Notes under the pieces: generated by a model
Seen by the model: the letters and a program-made list of their open reading frames with translations, nothing else
Databases searched by the model: none
Told to the model about the DNA's origin: nothing
Made by a program: the position numbers and the translations under genes
Assembly: GCF_018613235.1 (NCBI RefSeq)
Contig: NZ_JAGGQP010000012.1
Location: 1-64,000 of the forward strand
Origin: Bacillus sp. ISL-41
GTDB taxonomy: Bacteria; Bacillota; Bacilli; Bacillales; Cytobacillaceae
Reading direction: 5' to 3'
Length of the DNA stretch: 64,000 bases
Part shown: piece after piece, positions 30,399 to 39,941 of the stretch
How positions within the stretch are numbered: the first letter of the stretch is position 1
Layout: the number at the start of each line of letters is the position of its first letter

Positions 30399-30499
30399 TA
30401 AATTAGTCTCCTTTTTTTGAAAAAGTAGTTTAGGTAATTCGGATTATTACGGCTTTTTTAGATAGGCCTAAAGTAATAACAGCCCTTAAACGCACGAAT

Positions 30500-30527
30500 G
30501 GCACTTTCTAATAAATTAGAAAGCGCC
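30500..30527. other. Perfect-looking palindrome after the 5'-nucleotidase gene
   Basis: GGCACTTTCTAAT pairs with ATTAGAAAGCGCC around two bases, about 20 bases after the nucleotidase stop. There is no T-tract directly after it, so it may protect RNA ends or slow polymerase rather than terminate fully. It is unrelated to the REP-like units. Confidence 0.6.
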
Positions 30528-30548
30528 CTTCAATTTAGTTACTTTATA

Positions 30549-32684
30549 CTAGTTTTGTTGAACGTCTACAATTCTTCCTTCCACAGTTGGTTCGATTGTT
30601 TCGAACTGTTGCAGATAGTCGATGAACATTTGGTAATCAACGTTTCCTGGTTCGCTTAAACGGCCGTCTTTGTAAACGTCATTGAATACAGTATAGTTGT
30701 CTCCGCCTTTTGCGGTAAATGTGTTAGTTGCTGTGTAGTAATACTTATTTTCGTCTAATTCTGTGAATGTTCCATCCGTATTCTGGACTTCTACTTTCAC
30801 AACTCTTTCACCAGCTGGTTTGCTACTGTCGTACGAGAACTTCATGCCAGAAACATGTAAAAATGCGCCATTCGCTTCTGGAGCAATACTTACACTATGT
30901 TCTAAGGCGGTTAAAAGCTCTGAGCCTTTGAGTTTCATGATTCCCAGAGTGTTGCTGAAAGGCATAGTTGTACGAACTTCACCCAATGTGATGTCGCCAG
31001 CATCTATTGATTCACGGATTCCGCCTCCGTTAGTTAGAGCGATCACAGTTTCTGGGTTGATTTTCTTTGCAGTATATAACATGCCATCAGTAATCAGGTT
31101 ACCCAGGTTGGATTCTTGGGTACGAACGATTTCACGTTTACCTTCAAGAGCAACTGCAGCTGTTACACCAATTGACTCCGCAGACAGTTTATCCACTTCT
31201 GCTTTAAAAGGTTTGATGATCTCAAGTGCTCCTTCATCTTCAGCTTTTTCTTTTGTAGAAATTAACTCACCTGCATATGCAGTTACTGTTCCATAGTAAT
31301 CAAACTCTACATCTAAAACTCCAAGGTTATCACTATTGCTTCCAGTTTGGACGATAAGAGTAGGTTCCTCTTTTTCAATTAACATAGGTTCTGAAAGTGG
31401 AGTGTGTGTGTGACCGCCAACAATAACGTCGATACCATCTACCATTTCAGCCAAAGTTAGATCGTTATCGTACTCAACGTTATCGTCATACCCTAGATGT
31501 GTAAGAGCGATAATCTTATTAATGCCTTCAGCTTCAAAAGCAGCAACCATTCTTTCTGCTTCTTCAATATAATTGCTGAATTCAACTTTTCCCGGACTTG
31601 AAATCCCCGTAGTTTCTTCTGTGGTCAGTCCGAAGATACCAACCTTTTGTCCATCAACTTCTTTAATAATTCCATCGAAGATTTTTCCGTCGATTTCTTC
31701 ACCAATTGTGCTGCCCATTTCTAAGCCATTGAATAACTCATCTTTTGAAAAATCAGTGTTTGCACTTACAAATGGGAACTCAGCATTTTTAACAAACTCA
31801 GAAAGTGACTTATGCCCTTCTGCACTAGCACCTAAATCGAATTCGTGGTTACCGAACGTCATAGCGTCGTATCCAATATAATTCATTAGTGCGAGGTCTG
31901 CTTCTCCCTCAAATTTATTGAAATATAGTGTACCTGAGAATACATCACCCGCATCTAGTAAAAGTGCATCCGGATTTACTTCCCGCACTTCCTTAATTGC
32001 TGTAATTTTCTTAGCCATTTTTTCAACTTGTGCGTGTGTATCATTCGTATGCATCAAAGTCAGCCCAAGGTCACCGTTCTCGATCGCCATTGCAGCCTTG
32101 AATAAGAAAATCGCATAGTCTCCGCGTTTAGCAGAAGCGTTTACACCAAAGCTTGTAGAAGAGACGCCTTGTGTGACATCGTTTGCCGCTAGAGCCTGAA
32201 CGGAATCAACATATCTTCCGCTTACATCAGCAAATGCTGTGTCTGTTTTGCCTACTAATCCAAATCCTCTTTCAATCCAGATTGCCAATTCACCACGAGT
32301 GATTGTGCTGTTGGAGTCGAACAGCTTAGATGTTTTACCATCAGTAATACCAAATTCTTTGAGAGCGTTTACAGCACCCTTCGCACGATCTGGTACATCG
32401 ATGAAACCAGCATCCGGAGCGCCAACTGTATCCAAACCTAGGACATTAGCTAAAAATACCGCTGCATCTACACGTTTGATAGATTCACTGGTACCAAAAT
32501 ATGTACTTGACTTCCCTTTAACACCATTAGCCAATACAAAATCTACTGCATCCTGGTAACGTTCAGGTACGTCAGTATAATCTTTCGCGTCTGCCAGTAC
32601 ACCTGGAACAGCGGCTGTAGTCACCAATGCCGCTGCTGCAGCCGTAGCAAAAAACTTTCGGTAAGACTTCGACATCTTTGCCAT
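30549..32684 (-). CDS. SLH-anchored 5'-nucleotidase / bifunctional metallophosphatase
   Basis: The 711-residue protein has a signal peptide (to about GVLADAKD), three SLH motifs (33-200), then the calcineurin-like phosphatase domain with HTNDTHAQ, DAGDVFSGT, FGNHEFDLG, THLGYDDN and GGHTHTPL, and the C-terminal 5'-nucleotidase substrate domain (NGGGIRESIDAGDIT). It should hydrolyse nucleotides or cyclic nucleotides at the cell surface to nucleosides and phosphate. It lies directly upstream of the secreted nuclease on the same strand, 150 bases apart. The start follows ATGGGGAAA. Confidence 0.93.
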   Translation of the reverse strand: MAKMSKSYRKFFATAAAAALVTTAAVPGVLADAKDYTDVPERYQDAVDFVLANGVKGKSSTYFGTSESIKRVDAAVFLANVLGLDTVGAPDAGFIDVPDRAKGAVNALKEFGITDGKTSKLFDSNSTITRGELAIWIERGFGLVGKTDTAFADVSGRYVDSVQALAANDVTQGVSSTSFGVNASAKRGDYAIFLFKAAMAIENGDLGLTLMHTNDTHAQVEKMAKKITAIKEVREVNPDALLLDAGDVFSGTLYFNKFEGEADLALMNYIGYDAMTFGNHEFDLGASAEGHKSLSEFVKNAEFPFVSANTDFSKDELFNGLEMGSTIGEEIDGKIFDGIIKEVDGQKVGIFGLTTEETTGISSPGKVEFSNYIEEAERMVAAFEAEGINKIIALTHLGYDDNVEYDNDLTLAEMVDGIDVIVGGHTHTPLSEPMLIEKEEPTLIVQTGSNSDNLGVLDVEFDYYGTVTAYAGELISTKEKAEDEGALEIIKPFKAEVDKLSAESIGVTAAVALEGKREIVRTQESNLGNLITDGMLYTAKKINPETVIALTNGGGIRESIDAGDITLGEVRTTMPFSNTLGIMKLKGSELLTALEHSVSIAPEANGAFLHVSGMKFSYDSSKPAGERVVKVEVQNTDGTFTELDENKYYYTATNTFTAKGGDNYTVFNDVYKDGRLSEPGNVDYQMFIDYLQQFETIEPTVEGRIVDVQQN

Positions 32685-32925
32685 TAAATTTCCCCATTTC
32701 TTTGAGAATTTTGGAATCTATCAACCCAAGAAAAAAAGAAAGCTTGATAGGATAAATGAATTAATAGACACCTATAACCATTGTACCAAAAAAACGATAC
32801 TAATTGACAAATTAATTGAAATTTTACAAGATTTTATTGTTTTAAAAATAAACACACTTAATAAAAAAGTAATAGGAAAATAGAATTAGTAATGGTAATA
32901 TTTATATAAAGTTGAAAATTTTATA

Positions 32926-33006
32926 TTTTTCGGCAAACCCATCCGAAAGGTGGGGACGCAAAGCTACGAGTCTAATGTTTTTTAAACGATGGCAGTCGGG
33001 TTGCAA
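32926..33006 (+). ncRNA. c-di-GMP-I (GEMM) riboswitch aptamer
   Basis: The conserved parts are in order: GGCAAACC at 32932-32939, a CCGAAAGG tetraloop helix, GGGGACGCAAAGC, TCTAA, and the closing GATGGCAGTCGGGTTGC at 32988-33004. The P1-like ends GCAAACCC and GGGTTGC pair. It precedes the gene at 33129 by about 120 bases, with expression-platform sequence between. Confidence 0.93.
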
Positions 33007-33031
33007 ATGGAGTGTTTAACTCTCTTATTTT

Positions 33032-33060
33032 GCTGCGCCCATACGGTCGTAGCTTTTTTA
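33032..33060 (+). terminator. Riboswitch expression-platform terminator
   Basis: The local hairpin GCTGCG/CGTAGC (one G-U pair) precedes TTTTTTATTTTTC. Its 3' arm (TCGTAGCTTT, 33047-33056) is also perfectly complementary to AAAGCTACGA at 32960-32969 inside the aptamer. The two pairings exclude each other, which is the expected switch logic. Confidence 0.75.
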
Positions 33061-33128
33061 TTTTTCAGGAGGGAGGATTGCTTGGATTCACGTCATGTTT
33101 TATAAAAATAGAAAAGAGGACGATTCTA

Positions 33129-34001
33129 ATGAACAAAAAGATTATTTTGTCTGTACTTATCTTATTCTTAATTGGCGGTACCGCTGCTTATGCGGGTCAA
33201 GTTATTAAAACGTATAAAACAGTAAGAGGCACTACGGCAACTATTGAGGCTGAAGAGGTTCATAAGGGAAGAATTGGGTTGACAGTTAACGGTGCAAAGG
33301 TCAATAAGCCGACTTGGTACGCAGGCGCCACAACATATGTGCCTTTGAGAGATGTAGCAGAAATGCTTGGAGCAACAGTGAATTACAACTCAAACACTCA
33401 ATCAGCAGATATCGTTGCAAAAGCTGGCGGTTCTTCTCAAAAAGATCTTGAAACATTAAAGGTTTATTCAGACCTAAGCTACTCACTGATGGGTACAGAG
33501 GCGATAACTGACCTGTTTTTCGCGTATCAAACGATATTCCCATTAGCAATTGGGGAAATTGAAGCTAACTCGACTAGAGAAGAACTTGATTATATAATCG
33601 AACAATTTGATACCATGATTGAAGTTTACAATGGACAAGTTGATGTCTCCAATGCTTCTTTAGATAGTGCGCAAGCTTTGGGTGTATTAAAACAAGAGGA
33701 CGTTGACCTTTTCGTCGATGCTATGGAACAGTTGAGTTTGGCTTTGGATGAACTCGAATTAGCCATCATTGAGATAGACAAATATTACTATGGGGAAGTT
33801 ACAGACTACGAACAAGCCTTTGTCCATTTAAACAATTCACTAGATTACCAAAAAGCAGCAGATGACCTAATCTTCGAAGGATTAACAAACTATCACACAC
33901 TGACTCAAAACTACAACAGCGCAACCATTTCCGCCGCAGGAAAAAATCACGCACAAGCACCATCTTTCCACAAGAGAGAAAAGTATAACTCTGTTAGATA
34001 A
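33129..34001 (+). CDS. Secreted protein with copper amine oxidase N-like (stalk) domain, under c-di-GMP riboswitch
   Basis: The 290-residue protein starts at the ATG at 33129 (AGAGGACGATTCTAATG); a longer frame from 33012 would run through the terminator. A signal peptide ends near AYAG. Residues 25-100 form a copper amine oxidase N-terminal-like domain (LTVNGAKVNKPTWYAGATTYVPLRDVAEMLGATV as scattered key blocks), common in Firmicute surface proteins. The rest is helical without known family. Control by c-di-GMP fits a role in adhesion or biofilm. A REP-like element starts about 12 bases after the stop. Confidence 0.82.
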   Translation: MNKKIILSVLILFLIGGTAAYAGQVIKTYKTVRGTTATIEAEEVHKGRIGLTVNGAKVNKPTWYAGATTYVPLRDVAEMLGATVNYNSNTQSADIVAKAGGSSQKDLETLKVYSDLSYSLMGTEAITDLFFAYQTIFPLAIGEIEANSTREELDYIIEQFDTMIEVYNGQVDVSNASLDSAQALGVLKQEDVDLFVDAMEQLSLALDELELAIIEIDKYYYGEVTDYEQAFVHLNNSLDYQKAADDLIFEGLTNYHTLTQNYNSATISAAGKNHAQAPSFHKREKYNSVR

Positions 34002-34012
34002 AGATGCAAAGT

Positions 34013-34198
34013 GTAGCAGAGGGACGGTTCTTGTGCTCACTTTTTCTCTATGAGTGCGGAAAGATATAAAAAGGCAGGGCCGATTGCATTAGCAATCGGC
34101 CCTGCCTTTAGTTATTTTTACACTGAAAATCAATCAGTAGAACCGTCCCTCTGCTTGCTTTTCAAAAACAAGCAGGAGAACCGTCCCTGTGCTTACCT
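34013..34198. repeat. Composite REP-like element with nested terminator, one forward and two reverse units
   Basis: The forward unit (34014-34040), hairpin AAGGCAGGGCCGATTGC / GCAATCGGCCCTGCCTT (34070-34110) and reverse units (34131-34158, 34169-34196) fill the gap between the convergent stalk-domain gene and the SLH protease gene. Its hairpin is the most GC-rich of the nested terminators. Confidence 0.9.
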
Positions 34199-34210
34199 GT
34201 GCTTATCTGC

Positions 34211-37200
34211 TTACTTCAAACGGTCGTCGATTGCTCTTCCGAGGAAGACGGCCATTTGGAGACGTGTTACTTTTGAGCCTGGTTTATATGTGTTGTCTGC
34301 GTAGCCGCCTGTGATTTGGTTGGCTGCTAGGGTGTTGATGTAGCCTGCTCCCCAGTATCCGACTGGGATGTCTTTGAACGTTTCTTGGGTGCTGCCTTTT
34401 AAGTCGTAGGCTTCAACCAGGATTTTCGCCATTTCGGCACGTGTCAGGTGTTTGTTCGGCATGAACTCACCGTTTGCGTTGCCGGTCATGATTCCTTCGT
34501 CAACCAATGTAGCGACTGCCGCGAAGCCAGAGCTTCCTGCTGGAACATCCTTCAGGTTTGGATCTGGGCGGTTAGCTGTATCCAATCCTAGAGCTTTCAC
34601 AAGCATTGTAGCAGCCTGGTATCTTGTGATACTGTCATTGCTTCCGAAGTTGCCGTTCTCATATCCATTGATGATGCCTCTCAGGCTTAGGCTGTCTACT
34701 GCATCCTTTGCCCAGTGTCCGGATGGAACGTCCTTGAAAGCTTTTGCTTTCTTATCAGTTTTGAAGATTGAGATATTCTTAACGACAGTGTTACCAGCAA
34801 GGTCAACAAGCTTCAATTCGAAGTTGTTTTCACCGTTTTTAAGTGTCAGCTCTTCAGTCAATTTCTTTGCAGTTGTTTCCATTACGAATGGCTCGCGGAA
34901 TTCGTTGCGGAATACCTCGCTGCCATCGATGTAGAAACGTAGCTCACTGAAGTTATCCTTCAGTTCTACATCAAGATTAACTGTCTTCTGGTTCGTATAG
35001 AAAGGTCCTTTCACATCAAGAACTGGTTTAGTAGAGTCTACTAACACTTTTCTCAAGAATGAAATTTCATTTCCTTTTGTGTCGATTCCAGTAAACCTGA
35101 TGCTTTGTACTCCATCAGATTTGAATTCGACAGTTGTATCGAATGTGTAGTACTTGTTAGCTGCATCCCAAGTTAAAGCTGTCTTTTCGCCATTGATATA
35201 AAGCTCTTTAACAGCTGAATCTTCATTTACGTATCCTTGTACAGGAACTACTCTTGATGCAGTTGCGCTTAATGCTTCAGGAGTGATTGCGTTAATGAAT
35301 GGGATAGTATTGTCTTCACCAACTGTGTCGGACCCTGTGTTTCCAGCCCAGTCAGTTGCTACAACTTTAACAAACTTAACATCTTCTACATTTTCCACAG
35401 TGAAAGAACGAGTCTTAGAAGAAAGCGGTGCTTCTTCTAGTACGCTTGCTCCGTTTACAAGAACATCGTAGTAAGAAACGCCAGCGCCTTCATCTGTTGC
35501 CTTCCATGTAACTTTTCCTGTTGCTTCATCAAATGAAGCTTCTACTACAGGTGATTTTGTATCGATCAATACTGGGATTTTCTTGGACTGCCATTCTGCA
35601 TTCGGATAGTCGATTACAGATGCAATCTCGTAGTAGTACAGTCCATCAGGTACTACTTCGCCTTTCACTTTGCCATCCCATGTAGCATTGACGAACTCTG
35701 TGTATAATTTTTCAGCAGCGCCGTCATAATGCTTTCTTTGTTCATTTTCAGTGCGAAGCGTTACGATTGAGTTTTCGTTCTCGTCAAGAACAGAGAACTT
35801 CACTTTCTTCGCGTTTCTTAGGAAAGAAACCGCTGGTAGAACAACATCCTGAACTCCATCTTTGTTAGGAGAGAATGCGACTTTATCGCCAAATGCTTCC
35901 TCATCTACAGGGTTAGTGCCCAAGAAACGGAACTCTTCGCCTTCTGGAGTGACAAGTCCAGTGCCCATGTAGAATGAATCTTCTTCATAAATTGTGCTGT
36001 CAACGATTGGAGCCTTGTCCCACTCACCGTTGAAACCAACGTATGGTACTGTCAGTTCAGGGTTTGTATCATTTACATCAGTAAAAGTAACAAAACCTTC
36101 TACAAAGTATCCGTTTTCAAAGACTTCTTCTAATGGTACGTTTTGCATCCATTCAACTGTATCTGTAAGGTCTACAGTCACTTCAACTTCTACTGTTTCA
36201 TTTGCTGGTACAGTTACTTCAAGGCCAGCATCGCCTTCCGCACCGTTAGCAGAAGTGATTTCGATTGGGAATTCACCCATGTATGGTGCTTCTTCACCGA
36301 TTGTTCCCGCTTTAAAAATACCGCCAGTCTCAACCAGGTTGTAGCCTTCTTCAACAAGGTCGGTTTGGACAGTTCCGGAAGCCTTGTAAACGGCATCCTT
36401 GTCACCAAAGTTTGTCAGCAATAGCTTGAATGATGCTTTATTGTCGATTTCCTTCAGTGCTACTTTACCAATTCCGGATTGAGCTTCTGTTACAACAACA
36501 GGTGTACCCATTGCTGCATGAAGGTCCATCAATCCTGCGCCCTGACGTCGTGGTGAATAAGGGAGTGCTGTTTGCATGTATGCATTGTATAAACCAGTAT
36601 CGAATTGTGGTCTTGATGTGTTCATCAAGATGTTTTTCGCCATGTTGACACGCGCTGCACCAGAAAGGTTGAATTGCTCGTCCACTCTCTGTAAAACAAG
36701 TGCCGATCCGCCCGCAACGTGAGGGGCAGCCATGGAAGTACCGCTCATTAAGCCATACTCGTCATTTTGCAATGTTGAAAGGATATTTCCGCCTGGTGCC
36801 GTGATTTCTGGTTTGAAATCAAGGTTAGGAGTCACACCCCATGATGTGAACGCTGATAGTTTCGTATTTTCAGGGTTTAAAGACTTAACTTTTTCACCTT
36901 TGAAGGCGATTTCTACTTTGCCAGTCTTAAGTGATTCTGCCAGCTCATCTCCGAATTCTTTTAATGTAAAAATATACGGAATCTTGATGGCTGGGTCATT
37001 GGCCATGTTCACGTAACCAGAAGCATTGTTGTAGATGATAACACCTGCTGCACCAGCAGCTTGTGCGTTCAGAGCCTTCGTGACGAAAGCAATTTCCCCA
37101 CGCTGGATTAAAGCGATTTTTCCAGTTAAATCTTTGCCAGCGAAGTCATCTGCAGATCCTGAATCGCCAGGCTTTCTGCCAAGACCGGCATCAACCAGTT

Positions 37201-38521
37201 CATAGTTTTTGTCGCCAAGACTAGTAGGAGCAACATTTCCAGAAGAAACAAAAGACATTACTTCTGTATCCAGGCCTTCACGGAAAACGCTGAAGCCTTC
37301 AAGGTCCAGGTATAGATTTTCAAAAGATGCAACTTGTAATGATTCGTTTGACAAACCTGGTGAACCAACCAATCCGATATCCGGATTCTGAGCGAATGGA
37401 AGGTCGAAGCCATCGCCAAACAATGCAGAGTTACCTGCAGAGATTGCCATCATTACGCCGTTATCAACCGCGTTTTTAATTGCTTGTTGTTCAGGATCTT
37501 CTGGTAAAACAAAGCTTGCAGTGGAACCAAGACTCATATTGATAACATCGGCTCCAAGGATAATTGCTTCGTCAATAGCTTTGATATAGATATCGCTATA
37601 TGTAGAAGGCATTTGCGGGTCATTGCCGAAAACCTTCATCCCAAGAATCTGGGCTTCAGGCGCAACACCCTTAAGACCACCGTTTTCTTCATCGCCATTT
37701 GCACCGACAGTTCCGGAAACGTGCATTCCGTGCATGCTTGCATCTGGACCCAAGTCAAGGATCTGGTCATTTTCGTCTGCATAGTTGTATGCATAAGGAA
37801 CTTTTTCAGTAAAATACTTACCAACCAAGCCCTTTTCTTCTTTTAGTTTCGCAACTAATTCCTCGGATATTTCGGGCACAGTTTCTTCGCTCAATACCAT
37901 GTCCTTGTGGGAAGGATCGATACCAGTATCGATGACAGCAACTGTCATGCCTTCACCCTTATATCCATACTCCTGCCAAGTCTGCTGAGCTTTTACAAGC
38001 TCTTTACTGTAAAGCATTTCCGGCTTTTCATCCGGACGCTTATATTCATGTGCAATGTAAACATCTTTTACATTGGAAATTCTTTCGATTGTTTTAATAG
38101 ATTTATAGGCAACCTCGCCGCTGAATCCATTAAAAATCGTTGTAAAACTCTGTTCCTGCTTCATTTTAATAGAAGCGTTTTTGATCTTTTGCTTAACATT
38201 TTCTTGAGCATTTAGAGCATTAACTCGCAGCTCCTTTTTCTTTGCTTCAGACAGCTCGCTGTAGCTCTTTCCAGAACTTTGAGCAATCGAAACAACAGGA
38301 TTATCCTTCAATTCAACGATAACCCTAACCTGATCATTATCATTGTACTTCTGATCAGCTTTATCTTTTGCAAATGTTTTAGTCAGTGACCGTTCAACAG
38401 CCGGCTTCTCTGACCCCGGCACAGCCTTTTTGCCAACAGCCGCACTTGCGCCTAATACTAGATTAGAGAACACAAGCAAAAAGACCATTGTCAGCATAAA
38501 AGATCTCTTCAACATCCTCAT
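34211..38521 (-). CDS. SLH-anchored subtilisin-like serine protease (Vpr-like)
   Basis: The 1436-residue protein has a signal peptide (to about GASA), an inhibitor-I9-like propeptide (60-160), an S8 peptidase domain with Asp198 (VIDTGIDPSHKD), His264 (HGMHVSGT) and Ser596 (GTSMAAPHVAGG), a PA domain inserted at about 430-545, Fn3-like and Ig-like domains, and three C-terminal SLH motifs from about residue 1250. The layout matches cell-wall Vpr or C5a-peptidase types, with SLH instead of LPXTG as anchor. It could process other surface proteins of the island. ATG at 38521 is used; a second ATG is two codons on. Confidence 0.93.
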   Translation of the reverse strand: MRMLKRSFMLTMVFLLVFSNLVLGASAAVGKKAVPGSEKPAVERSLTKTFAKDKADQKYNDNDQVRVIVELKDNPVVSIAQSSGKSYSELSEAKKKELRVNALNAQENVKQKIKNASIKMKQEQSFTTIFNGFSGEVAYKSIKTIERISNVKDVYIAHEYKRPDEKPEMLYSKELVKAQQTWQEYGYKGEGMTVAVIDTGIDPSHKDMVLSEETVPEISEELVAKLKEEKGLVGKYFTEKVPYAYNYADENDQILDLGPDASMHGMHVSGTVGANGDEENGGLKGVAPEAQILGMKVFGNDPQMPSTYSDIYIKAIDEAIILGADVINMSLGSTASFVLPEDPEQQAIKNAVDNGVMMAISAGNSALFGDGFDLPFAQNPDIGLVGSPGLSNESLQVASFENLYLDLEGFSVFREGLDTEVMSFVSSGNVAPTSLGDKNYELVDAGLGRKPGDSGSADDFAGKDLTGKIALIQRGEIAFVTKALNAQAAGAAGVIIYNNASGYVNMANDPAIKIPYIFTLKEFGDELAESLKTGKVEIAFKGEKVKSLNPENTKLSAFTSWGVTPNLDFKPEITAPGGNILSTLQNDEYGLMSGTSMAAPHVAGGSALVLQRVDEQFNLSGAARVNMAKNILMNTSRPQFDTGLYNAYMQTALPYSPRRQGAGLMDLHAAMGTPVVVTEAQSGIGKVALKEIDNKASFKLLLTNFGDKDAVYKASGTVQTDLVEEGYNLVETGGIFKAGTIGEEAPYMGEFPIEITSANGAEGDAGLEVTVPANETVEVEVTVDLTDTVEWMQNVPLEEVFENGYFVEGFVTFTDVNDTNPELTVPYVGFNGEWDKAPIVDSTIYEEDSFYMGTGLVTPEGEEFRFLGTNPVDEEAFGDKVAFSPNKDGVQDVVLPAVSFLRNAKKVKFSVLDENENSIVTLRTENEQRKHYDGAAEKLYTEFVNATWDGKVKGEVVPDGLYYYEIASVIDYPNAEWQSKKIPVLIDTKSPVVEASFDEATGKVTWKATDEGAGVSYYDVLVNGASVLEEAPLSSKTRSFTVENVEDVKFVKVVATDWAGNTGSDTVGEDNTIPFINAITPEALSATASRVVPVQGYVNEDSAVKELYINGEKTALTWDAANKYYTFDTTVEFKSDGVQSIRFTGIDTKGNEISFLRKVLVDSTKPVLDVKGPFYTNQKTVNLDVELKDNFSELRFYIDGSEVFRNEFREPFVMETTAKKLTEELTLKNGENNFELKLVDLAGNTVVKNISIFKTDKKAKAFKDVPSGHWAKDAVDSLSLRGIINGYENGNFGSNDSITRYQAATMLVKALGLDTANRPDPNLKDVPAGSSGFAAVATLVDEGIMTGNANGEFMPNKHLTRAEMAKILVEAYDLKGSTQETFKDIPVGYWGAGYINTLAANQITGGYADNTYKPGSKVTRLQMAVFLGRAIDDRLK

Positions 38522-38647
38522 ACGCCGCCAAAACCCCCTAAATTAATAAAATTTGACAATAAAAGAAAATAATTAAATTATTTTCAAATATTACCTCTAT
38601 TTATTCTAGTCCTAATTTTCAGTCTAGTCAATTCATCCTAGACAAAA

Positions 38648-38762
38648 AGTGAGCAGGGGGACGGTTCTTGTGCTCACTTTTGTAGGGTGGATGTTAGCAG
38701 GGGGACGGTTCTACTGATTGATTTTTGAAAAAACAATCAGTAGAACCGTCCCCCTGCTTGCA
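38648..38762. repeat. REP-like array next to the RAYT transposase gene
   Basis: Forward units at 38649-38676 and 38694-38720 and a reverse unit at 38733-38761. The last two form a tight hairpin with only about a dozen bases between them. The array ends four bases from the transposase stop codon. Confidence 0.93.
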
Positions 38763-38765
38763 ATC

Positions 38766-39548
38766 TCAAAACCAGGCTTTTTTGATTAAACTGGGAGACA
38801 CACCTAGAATCCTGGATGCCTGGCGCTGCGAGAGTCCTTCTATTAATTTTATTTTCTGGAGGGTATCATTTCTCTCGGACTTTGGCAAACTCTTAATTTG
38901 CGGGATCATCATATTGCCCAAAAGTAGATTCATTTCCTCCCTTGCCTGCTCATCGGTTAGCCTTCTTCTTTTCCATCCCTCGTCCATGCATTCATCCTGA
39001 CTGCTTTGCTCGTTGAATTCCTTGAACTTTTCCCGCGCGACTGTAGGGTCCTCCGATATCATTTGAAGCACCTTTTTACTATTAAGTAAGTCATCAGGGT
39101 AATTCTTCTGACCGCAATAAGCCGGATAACTGCTCCACGCCCAGCTATCAATCCGCTCTACGATTCCTGCCTTTACCGGATTCTGGTGTATGTACCTGAT
39201 GACAGTCATGAAATAACGCCTATTCTCTACATTCTCACTTCTAAAACGGTCCTGGAATAAATGTCCTGAGGTTTGATACTTGAGGTTATAATACGCAGCA
39301 TAGCTAACGGTGATCCGTTTCATGGTTACCGAAAGTCCTTCTTCCCCTTCCTTAACGAGGAGGTGAAGGTGATTGTTCATCAGGCACCATGCATAGACAC
39401 TCATACCTGATTCATCTTTGTACTTTTTCAGGATATCCAGGAACTTCTTATTGTCACGATCATCATGGAAAATTTCCTGCTTATTGGCTCCTCTCAGCAT
39501 GACGTGATAGATACCGTTTCTACTTTTAATACGGGGTTTACGGGGCAT
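38766..39548 (-). CDS. REP-associated tyrosine transposase (RAYT, Y1/HUH family)
   Basis: The protein is about 260 residues from the ATG at 39548 (MPRKPRIKSRNGIYHVMLRG); a GTG at 39560 is also in frame. The Y1 family pattern is complete: the N-terminal strand YHVMLRGANKQ, the HUH motif NNHLHLLV (His64 and His66 of the longer frame), and the catalytic tyrosine segment VIRYIHQNPVKAG. A C-terminal helix-turn-helix follows (LSQRQASRILGVSPSLIKKAW). RAYT proteins cut and join single-stranded REP hairpins. Copies of the REP-like unit flank the gene on both sides (38648-38762 and 39754-39908), as in known REP/RAYT loci. Confidence 0.93.
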   Translation of the reverse strand: MPRKPRIKSRNGIYHVMLRGANKQEIFHDDRDNKKFLDILKKYKDESGMSVYAWCLMNNHLHLLVKEGEEGLSVTMKRITVSYAAYYNLKYQTSGHLFQDRFRSENVENRRYFMTVIRYIHQNPVKAGIVERIDSWAWSSYPAYCGQKNYPDDLLNSKKVLQMISEDPTVAREKFKEFNEQSSQDECMDEGWKRRRLTDEQAREEMNLLLGNMMIPQIKSLPKSERNDTLQKIKLIEGLSQRQASRILGVSPSLIKKAWF

Positions 39549-39753
39549 AATGGGGGTCACTGCCTTTCTGATTTGAGGTAGATAGGTTTCTTAAAGGGAA
39601 AAAAGATAGTTTAGAAGAAATGCTGGATGAATAGATTGGTGAATGGTTTACTAGGGGACGACGCAAGAAGAAAAAACTAATGGCACAAAACAAGGTTGAA
39701 ATGGATTATACTATACTAAGTATATCACTTTCTATAATATTTCAGCATATTAT

Positions 39754-39908
39754 TTCAAGCACTAGAACCGTCCCCCTGCTTCGTTATTATGCTGGAATAC
39801 CGATAGTAGGTGTGTTGGTGTTGGTCTGGACATTTGCAAGCAGAGGGACGGTTCTCCTGATTGTTTTTCCCTCGTAAAACGAGCACAAGAACCGTCCCTC
39901 TGCTCACA
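39754..39908. repeat. REP-like array upstream of the RAYT gene
   Basis: A reverse unit (39756-39782), forward unit (39837-39864) and reverse unit (39880-39907). The element lies between the transposase start and the SLH carboxypeptidase start, about 35 bases before the latter. Confidence 0.92.
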
Positions 39909-39941
39909 TTTGCTTACATAATTAATTAAAAGGGGTTTGTT

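Noticed and set aside
32700-32750. CTATCAA/TTGATAG inverted repeat upstream of the 5'-nucleotidase as a regulator site
   Set aside because: Only seven paired bases in AT-rich DNA, with no match to a known operator. A Pho box could not be recognised with confidence.
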